DNA of 64,000 bases. Origin: Bacteroidota bacterium (GTDB lineage Bacteria > Bacteroidota > Bacteroidia > 2-12-FULL-35-15). This document shows, piece after piece, positions 53,476 through 60,837 of the stretch. Position 1 is the stretch's first letter; each line of letters starts with the position of its first letter. The stretch is from the NCBI GenBank assembly GCA_947449315.1, contig CANFRC010000001.1:173793-237792 (forward strand), read 5' to 3'. A program made the position numbers and the translations under genes. The notes under the pieces are model-generated. The model searched no databases. It saw nothing but the letters and a program-made list of their open reading frames with translations, and was not told the origin of the DNA.

Positions 53476-54435
53476 TTGAAAAAAAACTTATTTTATATTT
53501 TAGTACTATACTTATTGTCCTCATCTGTTGTGGCGCAACAGATGCCATACTACACCCAGTATAATAACAATGCTTTTATTACAAACCCTGGTGTAACAGG
53601 GACAAAAAGATTGTTGGATGCACGTATGAATTATCGCATGCAATGGGTTGGATATGATGGAGCTCCAAGAACAACCAGTATTGGTTTACATAGTAGATTC
53701 TTTAAAGAAAAAATGGGTGCAGGACTCTATTATATGCAAGATAAAGTAGGTCCAGCAAAACAATCCAATATAGGAATCAGTTACGCATATCATCTTCGAT
53801 TCCCTGATGCCGAGCTATCTTTAGGTATAGCAGGAAATTTTACCAACTACACACTGATTGGAAGTGATATCACACTTCACAACACACAAGATCCTTCAAT
53901 AGATCAATTTGTAACAAACAGTACCTGGGTTGCAGATGCTACAGCAGGTTTCTATTTATATAACGACCGATTTCACGTCGGAGCAAGTGCTTTGCATGTG
54001 GTGCAGTCGACAGCTGAATTTTACAAAGCGGATACCACAAAAAAAGGCTTGGTTCAATATACAACACAATCCAACTTTACAATCGGGTATAATTTTTCTG
54101 AAAACAAAGATTTTGTATTTGAAAATACTTTATTTGGAAGTTATGCAAAAGGTTCTCCGATGAACCTAGATTACACCTTGCGTGTTTTCATTAAAGAAGT
54201 TGTCTTCGGAGGTATTTCTATTCGATTACATGATGCCATTGCACTTCATGTAGGTTATACTTTCTTTGACAACTATCAAGTAAGTTATTCCTATGATATT
54301 GTGATCGGAAAACTTCGCACCTATACTAGCGGATCGCACGAGTTCATGATTGCTGTTAGCCATAACATCTTTAAAAAACAAAAAAGCAGCATAAAAAACA
54401 GGTTTCTCCATCAGAAATACGCCTACATGTTCTAA
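53476..54435 (+). CDS. porP: PorP/SprF-family type IX secretion membrane protein
   Basis: A 319-residue outer-membrane barrel. After the signal peptide (FYILVLYLLSSSVVAQ) comes the family start QMPYYTQYNNNAFITNPGVTG, then repeated amphipathic strands and GISYAYHLRF, VGYTFFDNYQVSYSYDI near the end. SprF is needed for secretion of the type B cargo SprB in Flavobacterium, so this protein probably serves the adjoining cargo. The start is TTG at 53476, 4 nt after the cargo stop, with no ATG before the mature protein. Confidence 0.9.
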   Translation: MKKNLFYILVLYLLSSSVVAQQMPYYTQYNNNAFITNPGVTGTKRLLDARMNYRMQWVGYDGAPRTTSIGLHSRFFKEKMGAGLYYMQDKVGPAKQSNIGISYAYHLRFPDAELSLGIAGNFTNYTLIGSDITLHNTQDPSIDQFVTNSTWVADATAGFYLYNDRFHVGASALHVVQSTAEFYKADTTKKGLVQYTTQSNFTIGYNFSENKDFVFENTLFGSYAKGSPMNLDYTLRVFIKEVVFGGISIRLHDAIALHVGYTFFDNYQVSYSYDIVIGKLRTYTSGSHEFMIAVSHNIFKKQKSSIKNRFLHQKYAYMF

Positions 54436-54459
54436 TCAGAAATGATTCGGCAATTATAG

Positions 54460-54495
54460 AGTTCGATTAGACTGCACTATTGAACTTTCTTTTTT
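54460..54495 (+). terminator. Terminator after porP
   Basis: AGTTCGAT and ATTGAACT form an 8-bp stem with one G-T pair around an 11-nt loop, followed by TTCTTTTTTTTA. Confidence 0.6.
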
Positions 54496-54620
54496 TTACT
54501 TTCAGATCATTAAAAAAAGACCAAATCATTCAACTGGAAAAATATGGTGGTGGGAGTGCGAGATGTATGATTGCAGAAATAAAGTAATGCCTTTATATCA
54601 AAACGTATCAGTTCATAATG

Positions 54621-54628
54621 TAAATTTG
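54621..54628 (+). promoter_or_regulatory. -7 box TAAATTTG before yajQ
   Basis: TAAATTTG lies 35 nt before the yajQ ATG; no clear -33 element. Confidence 0.4.
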
Positions 54629-54663
54629 TGATTCTGAAAATATAAATCAGTTAGACTAAAAAC

Positions 54664-55155
54664 ATGGCTTCATTCGATATCGTAAATAAAGTAGATGCGC
54701 AATTGTTGGATAATTCAATCAACATAGCTCGCAAAGAGATCATTAACCGTTTTGATTTTAATGGTTCTAAAACAGAGATCACATTAGATAAGAAAAACAT
54801 GTCGGTGCATATTACTACTGAAAATGAGATGCGTGTTAATTCCATCACAGATGTTATCCGCCAGCGAATGATCAAACAAGGATTGAATCCATTGTGTTTA
54901 GATTTCGAGAAGGAGCATTATGCATCAGGGGTGATGGTAAAAAAGGATATTAAAGTAAAGGAAGGAATCGATAAGGATGTGGCTAGAAAGATCGTAAAAG
55001 ACATAAAGGATTCCAAACTTAAGGTGCAAGCACAGATGATGGATGATCAGGTGCGTGTTACAGCAAAAAAGATTGATGATCTTCAAGCGGTGATTTCTTT
55101 AATGCGAAGTGGAAGCTATGATTTACCCTTGCAGTTTGTGAATATGAAATCGTAA
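54664..55155 (+). CDS. yajQ: YajQ-family nucleotide-binding protein
   Basis: The 163-residue protein begins MASFDIVNKVDAQLLDNSIN and has two similar ferredoxin-like halves, with the block VMVKKDIKVKEGIDKDVARKIVKDIKDSKLKVQAQMMDDQVRVTAKKIDDLQ. YajQ proteins bind nucleic acids or c-di-GMP in some species; the function here is unresolved. Convergent to the repeat-protein gene with 9 nt between stops. Confidence 0.93.
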   Translation: MASFDIVNKVDAQLLDNSINIARKEIINRFDFNGSKTEITLDKKNMSVHITTENEMRVNSITDVIRQRMIKQGLNPLCLDFEKEHYASGVMVKKDIKVKEGIDKDVARKIVKDIKDSKLKVQAQMMDDQVRVTAKKIDDLQAVISLMRSGSYDLPLQFVNMKS

Positions 55156-55164
55156 AGCAACAGC

Positions 55165-55590
55165 CTAATTTAATCTAAAAAAGAAAAAGAAGACAGCAGC
55201 GGCCGCTGCTCTTTTATTCACATCCTTGGCATATCCAATCGTTGAATAATTGCTATTTTGAAGCGTTCCATCCGATTTTATGTATCCAATTGTAGAATAA
55301 TTTCCATTTTGAATCGTTCCATCATCTTTAATATAGCCTATTGTAGAATAATTTCCATTTTGAATTGTTCCGTCATTTTTAATGTAGCCTACTGTTGAAT
55401 AATTTCCATTTTGAACTGTTCCATCATTCTTGATATAACCTATCGTTGAATAATTCTCATTCTGAACAGTTCCATCGTCTTTGATATAGCCAACAGTTGA
55501 ATACGAACTATTTTGAATTTTTTGTGCAAAAGATTTAGATGAAACCAAAGCGATTCCAATTATAAAAAAAGAAGCGATTATTTTTTTCAT
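55165..55590 (-). CDS. Secreted small protein of tandem 17-residue repeats with Ala5/Phe5 tail
   Basis: From the ATG at 55590 the product is 141 residues: signal peptide (IIASFFIIGIALVSSKSFAQ), then five complete 17-residue units of NYSTIGYIKDDGTIQNG type (residues 29-113), a partial sixth (114-124), and the tail KRAAAAAVFFFFFRLN. The alternating pattern suggests stacked beta strands on the surface or in the periplasm. The DNA encoding the tail is a GC-rich palindrome plus a T-rich tract, so it may also be the transcription terminator. Function unknown. The extra 21 residues in the track come from upstream sequence. Confidence 0.8.
   Translation of the reverse strand: MKKIIASFFIIGIALVSSKSFAQKIQNSSYSTVGYIKDDGTVQNENYSTIGYIKNDGTVQNGNYSTVGYIKNDGTIQNGNYSTIGYIKDDGTIQNGNYSTIGYIKSDGTLQNSNYSTIGYAKDVNKRAAAAAVFFFFFRLN
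55195..55210. terminator. Possible bidirectional terminator inside the coding end of the repeat gene
   Basis: AGCAGCGGCCGCTGCT is a perfect 16-bp palindrome, the most GC-rich spot nearby. On the minus strand it is followed by GTCTTCTTTTTCTTTTTT, which encodes VFFFFF; on the plus strand it is preceded by an A-rich tract and followed by CTTTTATT, fitting termination of yajQ as well. Confidence 0.55.
55219..55506 (-). repeat. 51-bp tandem repeat, five full copies and a partial sixth
   Basis: Units of 51 bp encode the 17-residue repeat. Copies differ mainly at a few positions, such as Ile/Val, Asn/Asp/Ser and the final Gly/Glu/Ser. Copy number may vary between strains by slippage or recombination. 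Confidence 0.85.
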
Positions 55591-55678
55591 GTTGTTAATT
55601 TTTATTTTTTTAAATATAAGAAATAATAGTTGAAAATGGAAAAAAGGTATCATTTCTCAAGTAAAATGCTGTCTTACT

Positions 55679-56050
55679 TTATATCATCTTTGGTAAAAAA
55701 ACAATCAAGCCAATAAGGACTGAAGCGATTGCAGCTACTAAAACCGCACCCGCAGAAACATCTTTTACTTTTTTTGCTAAAGGATGAATTTCAGGAGAAG
55801 CGATATCGGTTAAAAATTCAATAGCCGTATTCAACATTTCAGTGATAATGACCATTGCCATTGCAAAGATCAACCAGCACCAATCCGTGGCATTTACTTT
55901 CAATGTAAAACCAGAAACTATGACAATACCTGTAGCAAAAATATGAATCCATGCATTGTGCTGACTTCTAAAAAATAAAGCTATTCCTTCAAAAGCATAA
56001 CCAAAACTTTTTATTCGATCCTTTATCAGGAATGGTTTGTTGCTATCCAT
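55679..56050 (-). CDS. dgkA: Diacylglycerol kinase-family membrane kinase (probably undecaprenol kinase)
   Basis: A 123-residue protein from the ATG at 56050; the track start at 56077 is a TTG that overlaps the -7 box. Three membrane spans and the family signature EMLNTAIEFLTD and KDVSAGAVLVAA are present. In organisms without the phospholipid/MDO cycle such proteins phosphorylate undecaprenol, feeding the lipid carrier for cell-wall synthesis. Substrate inferred. Confidence 0.85.
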   Translation of the reverse strand: MDSNKPFLIKDRIKSFGYAFEGIALFFRSQHNAWIHIFATGIVIVSGFTLKVNATDWCWLIFAMAMVIITEMLNTAIEFLTDIASPEIHPLAKKVKDVSAGAVLVAAIASVLIGLIVFLPKMI

Positions 56051-56074
56051 AATAAAAATTATTATTGTTTTTTG

Positions 56075-56108
56075 CAAATGTATTCAAAGTCAAGTAACAC
56101 ACCATCAA
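56075..56108 (-). promoter_or_regulatory. dgkA promoter (TTG-N23-TACATTTG)
   Basis: On the minus strand TTTG/TTG ending near 56106, a 23-nt spacer and TACATTTG at 56082-56075. It shows that the upstream TTG start of the track cannot be used. Confidence 0.5.
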
Positions 56109-56362
56109 AAAAAGTGAAAAGAAAAAAGCAAGCTAACCATTCATATGGAGATTTTAGATGAATCAATGTATTTAGCCCTATCTAAAACAGAAGCAAATAA
56201 TATTATTTGATTTTCTAATTTTTATTGTCATAGGGACAAATAAATAAAAATCATGTATCTATGAGATAAATATTTCAAAAAAAATGTTAAACTATTTTAT
56301 CAATTATTTATGTACTCACCTTCCATGCTACAACTTAAGAACAAAATCCTTATACTTGTAAT
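56109..56362. other. Non-coding stretch between dgkA and dacA
   Basis: About 250 nt of very AT-rich DNA between divergent genes. The only coding-like piece is a 21-codon frame at 56145-56210 on the plus strand, MEILDESMYLALSKTEANNI plus one Ile, then TGA, which may be a decayed gene start. No convincing terminator or consensus promoter for dacA is visible. Confidence 0.4.
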
Positions 56363-57160
56363 ATGATAAACCTGTTCATCCCTCTTTTTATAATAATCCG
56401 CTGGATCGATGTAATAGATATTTTATTAGTCGCAGCGCTGATCTATCAATTGTACTACCTGGTAAAAGGGACAGTTGCCATCAATATTTTTTTAGGTATT
56501 ATTTTATTCTACCTTTTATGGCTTGTTGTAAAAGCATTAAATATGCAATTGTTCGGAAGTATATTAGGGAAATTCATTGATGTTGGATTTATTGCTCTAT
56601 TGATCGTTTTCCAACAAGAGTTGAGACGTTTCCTTTTATTTATAGGCACTTCCGATATATTCACCAAAGGCAAGATCGGCAAAGGGTTATTTGATTTTAA
56701 ATTTCAAGTAAATAAAGCACAGAGCCTTGATATCAATGCAATTGTTAAAGCGTGTAAAAATATGAGCGAAAGCAAAACCGGAGCGATCCTTATTCTTACA
56801 AAAAATAATGACTTAAAATTTTATTCCAATACTGGTGACGTGATCGATGCGAAAGTATCGGTACGTATGATAGAAAGCATCTTTTATAAAAACTCCCCCT
56901 TACACGATGGTGCGATTATTATTTCAGATAATGTAATCGTTTCTGCTCGTTGTGTTTTACCTGTTACTGAGCATGCAGATTTTCCTGCTCATTTAGGTAT
57001 GCGCCACAGGGCAGCTGTAGGGATCACAGAAAATACAGACGCCTTAGCGATTGTTGTATCAGAACAAACCGGTGAAATTTCTTATTCTTTGAACGGTGAA
57101 TTAAAACATGCATTATCGCCGGAACGATTAAGAGAATTACTAGAAAAGGAATTCAGTTAA
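56363..57160 (+). CDS. dacA: Diadenylate cyclase CdaA (DacA), c-di-AMP synthase
   Basis: This 265-residue enzyme makes c-di-AMP from two ATP. Three N-terminal membrane spans (about 5-25, 35-55, 60-78) are followed by the DAC domain with SPLHDGAIII (DGA motif) and LGMRHRAAVGIT (RHR motif). Typical CdaA length. c-di-AMP signalling would govern ion balance and wall integrity. It is monocistronic in this window, with the next gene convergent directly at the stop. Confidence 0.94.
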   Translation: MINLFIPLFIIIRWIDVIDILLVAALIYQLYYLVKGTVAINIFLGIILFYLLWLVVKALNMQLFGSILGKFIDVGFIALLIVFQQELRRFLLFIGTSDIFTKGKIGKGLFDFKFQVNKAQSLDINAIVKACKNMSESKTGAILILTKNNDLKFYSNTGDVIDAKVSVRMIESIFYKNSPLHDGAIIISDNVIVSARCVLPVTEHADFPAHLGMRHRAAVGITENTDALAIVVSEQTGEISYSLNGELKHALSPERLRELLEKEFS

Positions 57161-57712
57161 CTATTTCTCACCGTTTTTTTTCATAAATTCTTTGTGAAGT
57201 TCTTCATCTGTTTTACCCAGATTTCCAATGGCAAACTTTGCATCATTCGCATAAGAGCTAGAAGGGTATTTTGCGATTAGCTTTTCATACACAAGTTTAG
57301 CCTTAGCATCATCATTGATAAAATTATCCAACAATGAAGCTTGCAAGAATAAACTTTCTTTGTAAAGTGAATAGCTGGTGTATTTTTCCTCTATTGTTTG
57401 ATAATAGGCTAAAGCCTGAGGGTATTGTTTTGTAGCCGTTGCTATTTCTGCCGATTTAAAAATATAATCAGGAGTCAAAGAATCTTCAGGGAACATGGTT
57501 GTAAAATCATAATATGCTTTTATAGCAACACCGGCCACAGCGATATTCAATTCAGGTGACTTATGCATTTCAGCTTCTTGTAGTTCAACTGCTTTTAATA
57601 ATTCCTCACGGATCGCTTCCTGACTTTTACCTGTTTTTTGGTTTACATCGTTTCCACAGGCAGAAAAAAGAATCAACAAATAAGATGCGACAATAAACTT
57701 TATGTATTTCAT
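57161..57712 (-). CDS. TPR lipoprotein (YbgF/BamD-like repeats)
   Basis: A 183-residue lipoprotein (lipobox LFSAC, Cys 19) with three or four TPR-like helix pairs, for example QYPQALAYYQTIEEKYTSY and DDAKAKLVYEKLIAKYPSSSYANDAKFAIGNL, typical of YbgF and BamD. Too short for a BamD (about 245). Probably a periplasmic scaffold; partner unknown. It is 20 nt after def on the same strand. Confidence 0.78.
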   Translation of the reverse strand: MKYIKFIVASYLLILFSACGNDVNQKTGKSQEAIREELLKAVELQEAEMHKSPELNIAVAGVAIKAYYDFTTMFPEDSLTPDYIFKSAEIATATKQYPQALAYYQTIEEKYTSYSLYKESLFLQASLLDNFINDDAKAKLVYEKLIAKYPSSSYANDAKFAIGNLGKTDEELHKEFMKKNGEK

Positions 57713-57732
57713 TTCATTCTATTTTTTAAGAT

Positions 57733-58332
57733 CTATTTATTAGGGAAACGCATTTTATAGGTTACTTTCACTTTCCCCTTTGAAATGTCGTTTAGTTTCC
57801 CTTGCAATAATCGTCTGCGCAACGGACTAATCCTGTCTGTAAATAATTTCCCTTGAATATGATCGTACTCATGCTGAATGACACGAGCTGCAATCCCTTC
57901 ATATGTTTCATCAAAGAAGTTAAAGTCTTCATCATAATATTGAATATGAATTTTAGGTTTTCTTTTAACATCTTCACGAATTTTTGGAATACTCAAACAG
58001 CCTTCATTAAAGACCCATTCCTCTCCTTCTTCTTTTATAATGGAAGCATTAATAAATGTTTTCTGAAGATTACCCAACTGCTCTCTTTCTTCGGGAGTAA
58101 ACTCATCTTCTTCATCTTCATCACGTTCACCGTTAACAAACGGTTTGGTATCAACTATGAATAAACGAATCGCTTTTCCAACTTGAGGTGCTGCAATACC
58201 AACACCCGATGAAGCATACATCGTTTCATACATATCAGCAATCAGTTTTTTAAGTTCAGGATAATCTTTATCGATCTCAGCACCTAATTTTCTTAAAACT
58301 GGATCTCCATAAGCAACAACAGGTAAAATCAT
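57733..58332 (-). CDS. def: Peptide deformylase
   Basis: Removes the formyl group from new proteins. The 199-residue protein has motif 1 GVGIAAPQVG, motif 2 EGCLSIP (metal ligand C112) and motif 3 QHEYDHIQG (H154, E155, H158). Between motifs 1 and 2 it has an acidic segment, NGERDEDEEDEFTPEEREQLGN, longer than in common deformylases. Follows ruvX by 30 nt. Confidence 0.94.
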   Translation of the reverse strand: MILPVVAYGDPVLRKLGAEIDKDYPELKKLIADMYETMYASSGVGIAAPQVGKAIRLFIVDTKPFVNGERDEDEEDEFTPEEREQLGNLQKTFINASIIKEEGEEWVFNEGCLSIPKIREDVKRKPKIHIQYYDEDFNFFDETYEGIAARVIQHEYDHIQGKLFTDRISPLRRRLLQGKLNDISKGKVKVTYKMRFPNK

Positions 58333-58362
58333 TTTTATTTTCGTATTGAATCTTTATACTTT

Positions 58363-58776
58363 TTACTTTAATTTAATCATATAACTCTGCAAAATTATGG
58401 TGGCGCTGATTTCGTCTACCAATTCTTTGTTTTGCCTTGCCATCTTTTTTAACCCGCTGTCGATCATGGTTTGAAAAGCCATTTTCGAAGTAAACCGCTC
58501 ATCCATCCGTTCTATTTTTATATTCGGAAAAGTTCGTCTTAAATGAACAACAAATGGTTCAATGAACCTTGCAGCATCAGATGGCTCATTGTTTAACCTT
58601 TTAGGCTCACCCACAACGATACATTCTACTTCTTCTTTCTCTATATATTTCTTCAAAAAATCGATCAAATCTTTTGAATGAACGGTTGTAAGTCCGGTAG
58701 CAATAATTTGCAAAGGATCCGTTACCGCAATACCAACCCGTTTACTTCCATAATCAATTGCCATTAACCTAGCCAT
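58363..58776 (-). CDS. ruvX: RuvX/YqgF-family RNase H-like protein
   Basis: A 137-residue protein with MAIDYGSKRVGIAVTD (first catalytic Asp), VVGEPKRLNNEPS, ERMDERFTSKMA and VDEISATIILQSYM, the YqgF pattern. Linked to 16S rRNA 5'-end processing and also called Holliday-junction resolvase-like; the latter is not established here. Its -7 box lies so near the ATG that the mRNA may be leaderless. Probable operon ruvX-def-TPR lipoprotein. Confidence 0.92.
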   Translation of the reverse strand: MARLMAIDYGSKRVGIAVTDPLQIIATGLTTVHSKDLIDFLKKYIEKEEVECIVVGEPKRLNNEPSDAARFIEPFVVHLRRTFPNIKIERMDERFTSKMAFQTMIDSGLKKMARQNKELVDEISATIILQSYMIKLK

Positions 58777-58780
58777 GCTG

Positions 58781-58788
58781 CAAAAGTA
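58781..58788 (-). promoter_or_regulatory. -7 box TACTTTTG directly before ruvX
   Basis: On the minus strand TACTTTTG ends 4 nt before the ATG; the same octamer serves the SRP RNA gene. No obvious -33 TTG. Confidence 0.4.
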
Positions 58789-58831
58789 ACAAAAATTGCG
58801 TTTAGGTACCCCTTCAGCTTGTGTTTATTTA

Positions 58832-58865
58832 TTGCCCCTATTCACTGAAAAAATCAATATATTTG
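58832..58865 (+). promoter_or_regulatory. dapD promoter (TTG-N23-TATATTTG)
   Basis: TTG at 58832-58834 and TATATTTG at 58858-58865, 45 nt before the ATG. Confidence 0.5.
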
Positions 58866-58910
58866 TGTGAATAAATACGACCGCTGAAAAAATAAAATAC
58901 AATACAAATT

Positions 58911-59717
58911 ATGCAACAAATTATTGAGGCTGCTTGGGAAAACCGGGAATTATTAAAAGAAGAGAAAACACAAAATACCATTCGTGAAGTCATCGAACAA
59001 CTTGACAAAGGGAAGCTTCGTGTTGCTGAGCCGCAGGAAGACAATTGGAAAGTAAATGAATGGATAAAAAAAGCTGTGATTTTGTATTTTCCTATTCAAA
59101 AGATGGAAACAATAGAAGTTGGAATTTTTGAATTTCATGATAAAATGAAATTAAAAAAGAACTACGAAGCATTAGGGGTTCGTGTTGTACCTAATGCTGT
59201 AGCACGTTATGGAGCTTATCTTGCAAAAGGCGTTATCATGATGCCAAGTTATGTAAATATCGGTGCTTATGTTGATAGTGGAACAATGGTAGATACATGG
59301 GCAACTGTGGGCTCTTGTGCTCAAATTGGCAAAGATGTTCATTTAAGCGGTGGAGTTGGTATTGGCGGAGTATTGGAACCTGTTCAAGCAGCTCCTGTTA
59401 TAATTGAAGACGGTTGTTTTATTGGATCCCGTTGTATTGTTGTTGAAGGTGTGCGTGTTCAAAAGGAAGCTGTGTTGGGAGCAAATGTAGTTCTAACTAA
59501 ATCAACAAAAATAATTGATGTGACGGGCGAAAAGCCAATAGAATACAAAGGTATTGTGCCTTCTCGTTCTGTTGTTATTCCAGGATCTTACACTAAAAAT
59601 TTTCCTTCCGGAGATTTTCAGGTTCCATGTGCATTAATTATCGGAACACGCAAAGAAAGTACAGACTTAAAAACCTCTCTTAACAATGCATTGAGAGAAT
59701 ATGATGTAGCTGTATAA
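58911..59717 (+). CDS. dapD: 2,3,4,5-tetrahydropyridine-2,6-dicarboxylate N-succinyltransferase
   Basis: DapD makes the succinylated intermediate of diaminopimelate synthesis. The 268-residue protein has the helical N-domain, then left-handed beta-helix hexapeptides (VVPNAVARYGAYLAKGVIMMPSYVNIGAYVDSGTMVDTWATVGSCAQIGKDVHLSGGVGIGGVLEPVQAAPVIIEDGCFIGSRCIVVEGV), with the family block GGVLEP. Together with dapA and dapF it indicates the succinylase route rather than the aminotransferase (DapL) shortcut. Confidence 0.95.
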   Translation: MQQIIEAAWENRELLKEEKTQNTIREVIEQLDKGKLRVAEPQEDNWKVNEWIKKAVILYFPIQKMETIEVGIFEFHDKMKLKKNYEALGVRVVPNAVARYGAYLAKGVIMMPSYVNIGAYVDSGTMVDTWATVGSCAQIGKDVHLSGGVGIGGVLEPVQAAPVIIEDGCFIGSRCIVVEGVRVQKEAVLGANVVLTKSTKIIDVTGEKPIEYKGIVPSRSVVIPGSYTKNFPSGDFQVPCALIIGTRKESTDLKTSLNNALREYDVAV

Positions 59718-59761
59718 TTACTGGTGAAAAATAAAATTAGTTAATTGGATTAAAAAAAGAA

Positions 59762-60745
59762 TTGAAAATACTTATCATACAAACAGCCTTCATTGGTGAT
59801 GTTATTTTGGCAACAGCTGTTGCAGAGAAATTGCATCAAAAATATCCTGATGCACAAATTGATTTTACACTTCGAAAAGGTAATGAAGGATTATTGACAG
59901 GTCATCCGTTTATTAATACTGTTTTTGTATGGGATAAGAAACAAAACAAAATCAAAAATTTGTTTCTTCTGTCAAAACAGATCCGTTCAAATAAATACGA
60001 TACCGTTGTCAATCTTCAGCGCTTTTCCAGTTCAGGGATACTTGCCGGATTTTCTGGCGCGAAAGAGATTATCGGCTTCGATAAAAATCCGTTATCGTTT
60101 TTATTTACTAAAAAAATAAAACACGAGATAGGAAACGAAAAACATGAAGTGGAACGAAATCAGCAACTACTAGAAAGCTTAACCAATGCTGATGCTTCTA
60201 AACCAAAACTATACCCTTCAAAAAAAAATAAGGATGCAGTAGAAAGGTACAAAAACAGTCAATATGTTTGTTTGGCTCCTACTTCTGTGTGGTTCACCAA
60301 ACAATATCCGAAAGAAAAATGGGTAGAGCTCTGCAATCAGACCTCCCCTTCCTTAATAATTTATTTACTTGGCGCTCCTGGCGATTCAGCTGCCTGCGAC
60401 TGGATAAAAAACAATTCAACAAATAAGAACATTATTAATCTGGCAGGAAAATTGAATTTTCTGGAATCAGCAGCTTTGATGTCTGATGCGGAAATGAATT
60501 TCGTGAACGACTCTGCGCCTATGCATATTGCATCAGCCATGAATGCAAAAACAACGGCCATATTCTGCTCTACTGTACCTTCTTTTGGTTTCAGCCCTTT
60601 AGCGGATGACTCCATCATTATTGAGACAAAAGAGCAATTGGATTGTCGTCCATGTGGACTGCATGGACATAAAGCTTGCCCAAAAGGTCATTTCAAATGC
60701 GGATTTTCGATAGAAACGATTGAATTGCTAAAACGAATTTCTTAA
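59762..60745 (+). CDS. Family 9 glycosyltransferase (heptosyltransferase-like)
   Basis: A 327-residue GT-B enzyme of the WaaC/WaaF family that adds sugars to lipopolysaccharide core. N-domain: ILIIQTAFIGDVILATAVAEKL; C-domain: FVNDSAPMHIASAMNAKTTAIFCSTVPSFGFSPL, with the D/N-SAPMHIA nucleotide-sugar motif; near the end a CRPCGLHGHKACPKGHFKCG Cys cluster, common in this family. Start is TTG at 59762, needed for the first beta strand. Confidence 0.88.
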   Translation: MKILIIQTAFIGDVILATAVAEKLHQKYPDAQIDFTLRKGNEGLLTGHPFINTVFVWDKKQNKIKNLFLLSKQIRSNKYDTVVNLQRFSSSGILAGFSGAKEIIGFDKNPLSFLFTKKIKHEIGNEKHEVERNQQLLESLTNADASKPKLYPSKKNKDAVERYKNSQYVCLAPTSVWFTKQYPKEKWVELCNQTSPSLIIYLLGAPGDSAACDWIKNNSTNKNIINLAGKLNFLESAALMSDAEMNFVNDSAPMHIASAMNAKTTAIFCSTVPSFGFSPLADDSIIIETKEQLDCRPCGLHGHKACPKGHFKCGFSIETIELLKRIS

Positions 60746-60800
60746 AACTATTTGTTTAAAAATTCTACCGAAAGTCTGATCTCCATTGAGCATTGATTCG

Positions 60801-60808
60801 TATATTCG
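60801..60808 (+). promoter_or_regulatory. -7-like box TATATTCG before tsaC
   Basis: TATATTCG lies 30 nt before the ATG at 60838; TTCG variant as before rlmI and ndk. It places the transcript start near the TTG used by the track. Confidence 0.3.
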
Positions 60809-60837
60809 TGTCACCCTGAGAGAATTTGAAGGCTCTT

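Noticed and set aside
55219-55506. CRISPR array
   Set aside because: The regular repeats are contiguous 51-bp units in frame inside a coding gene, without spacers or cas genes; the DUF2779 protein alone is not evidence of CRISPR.
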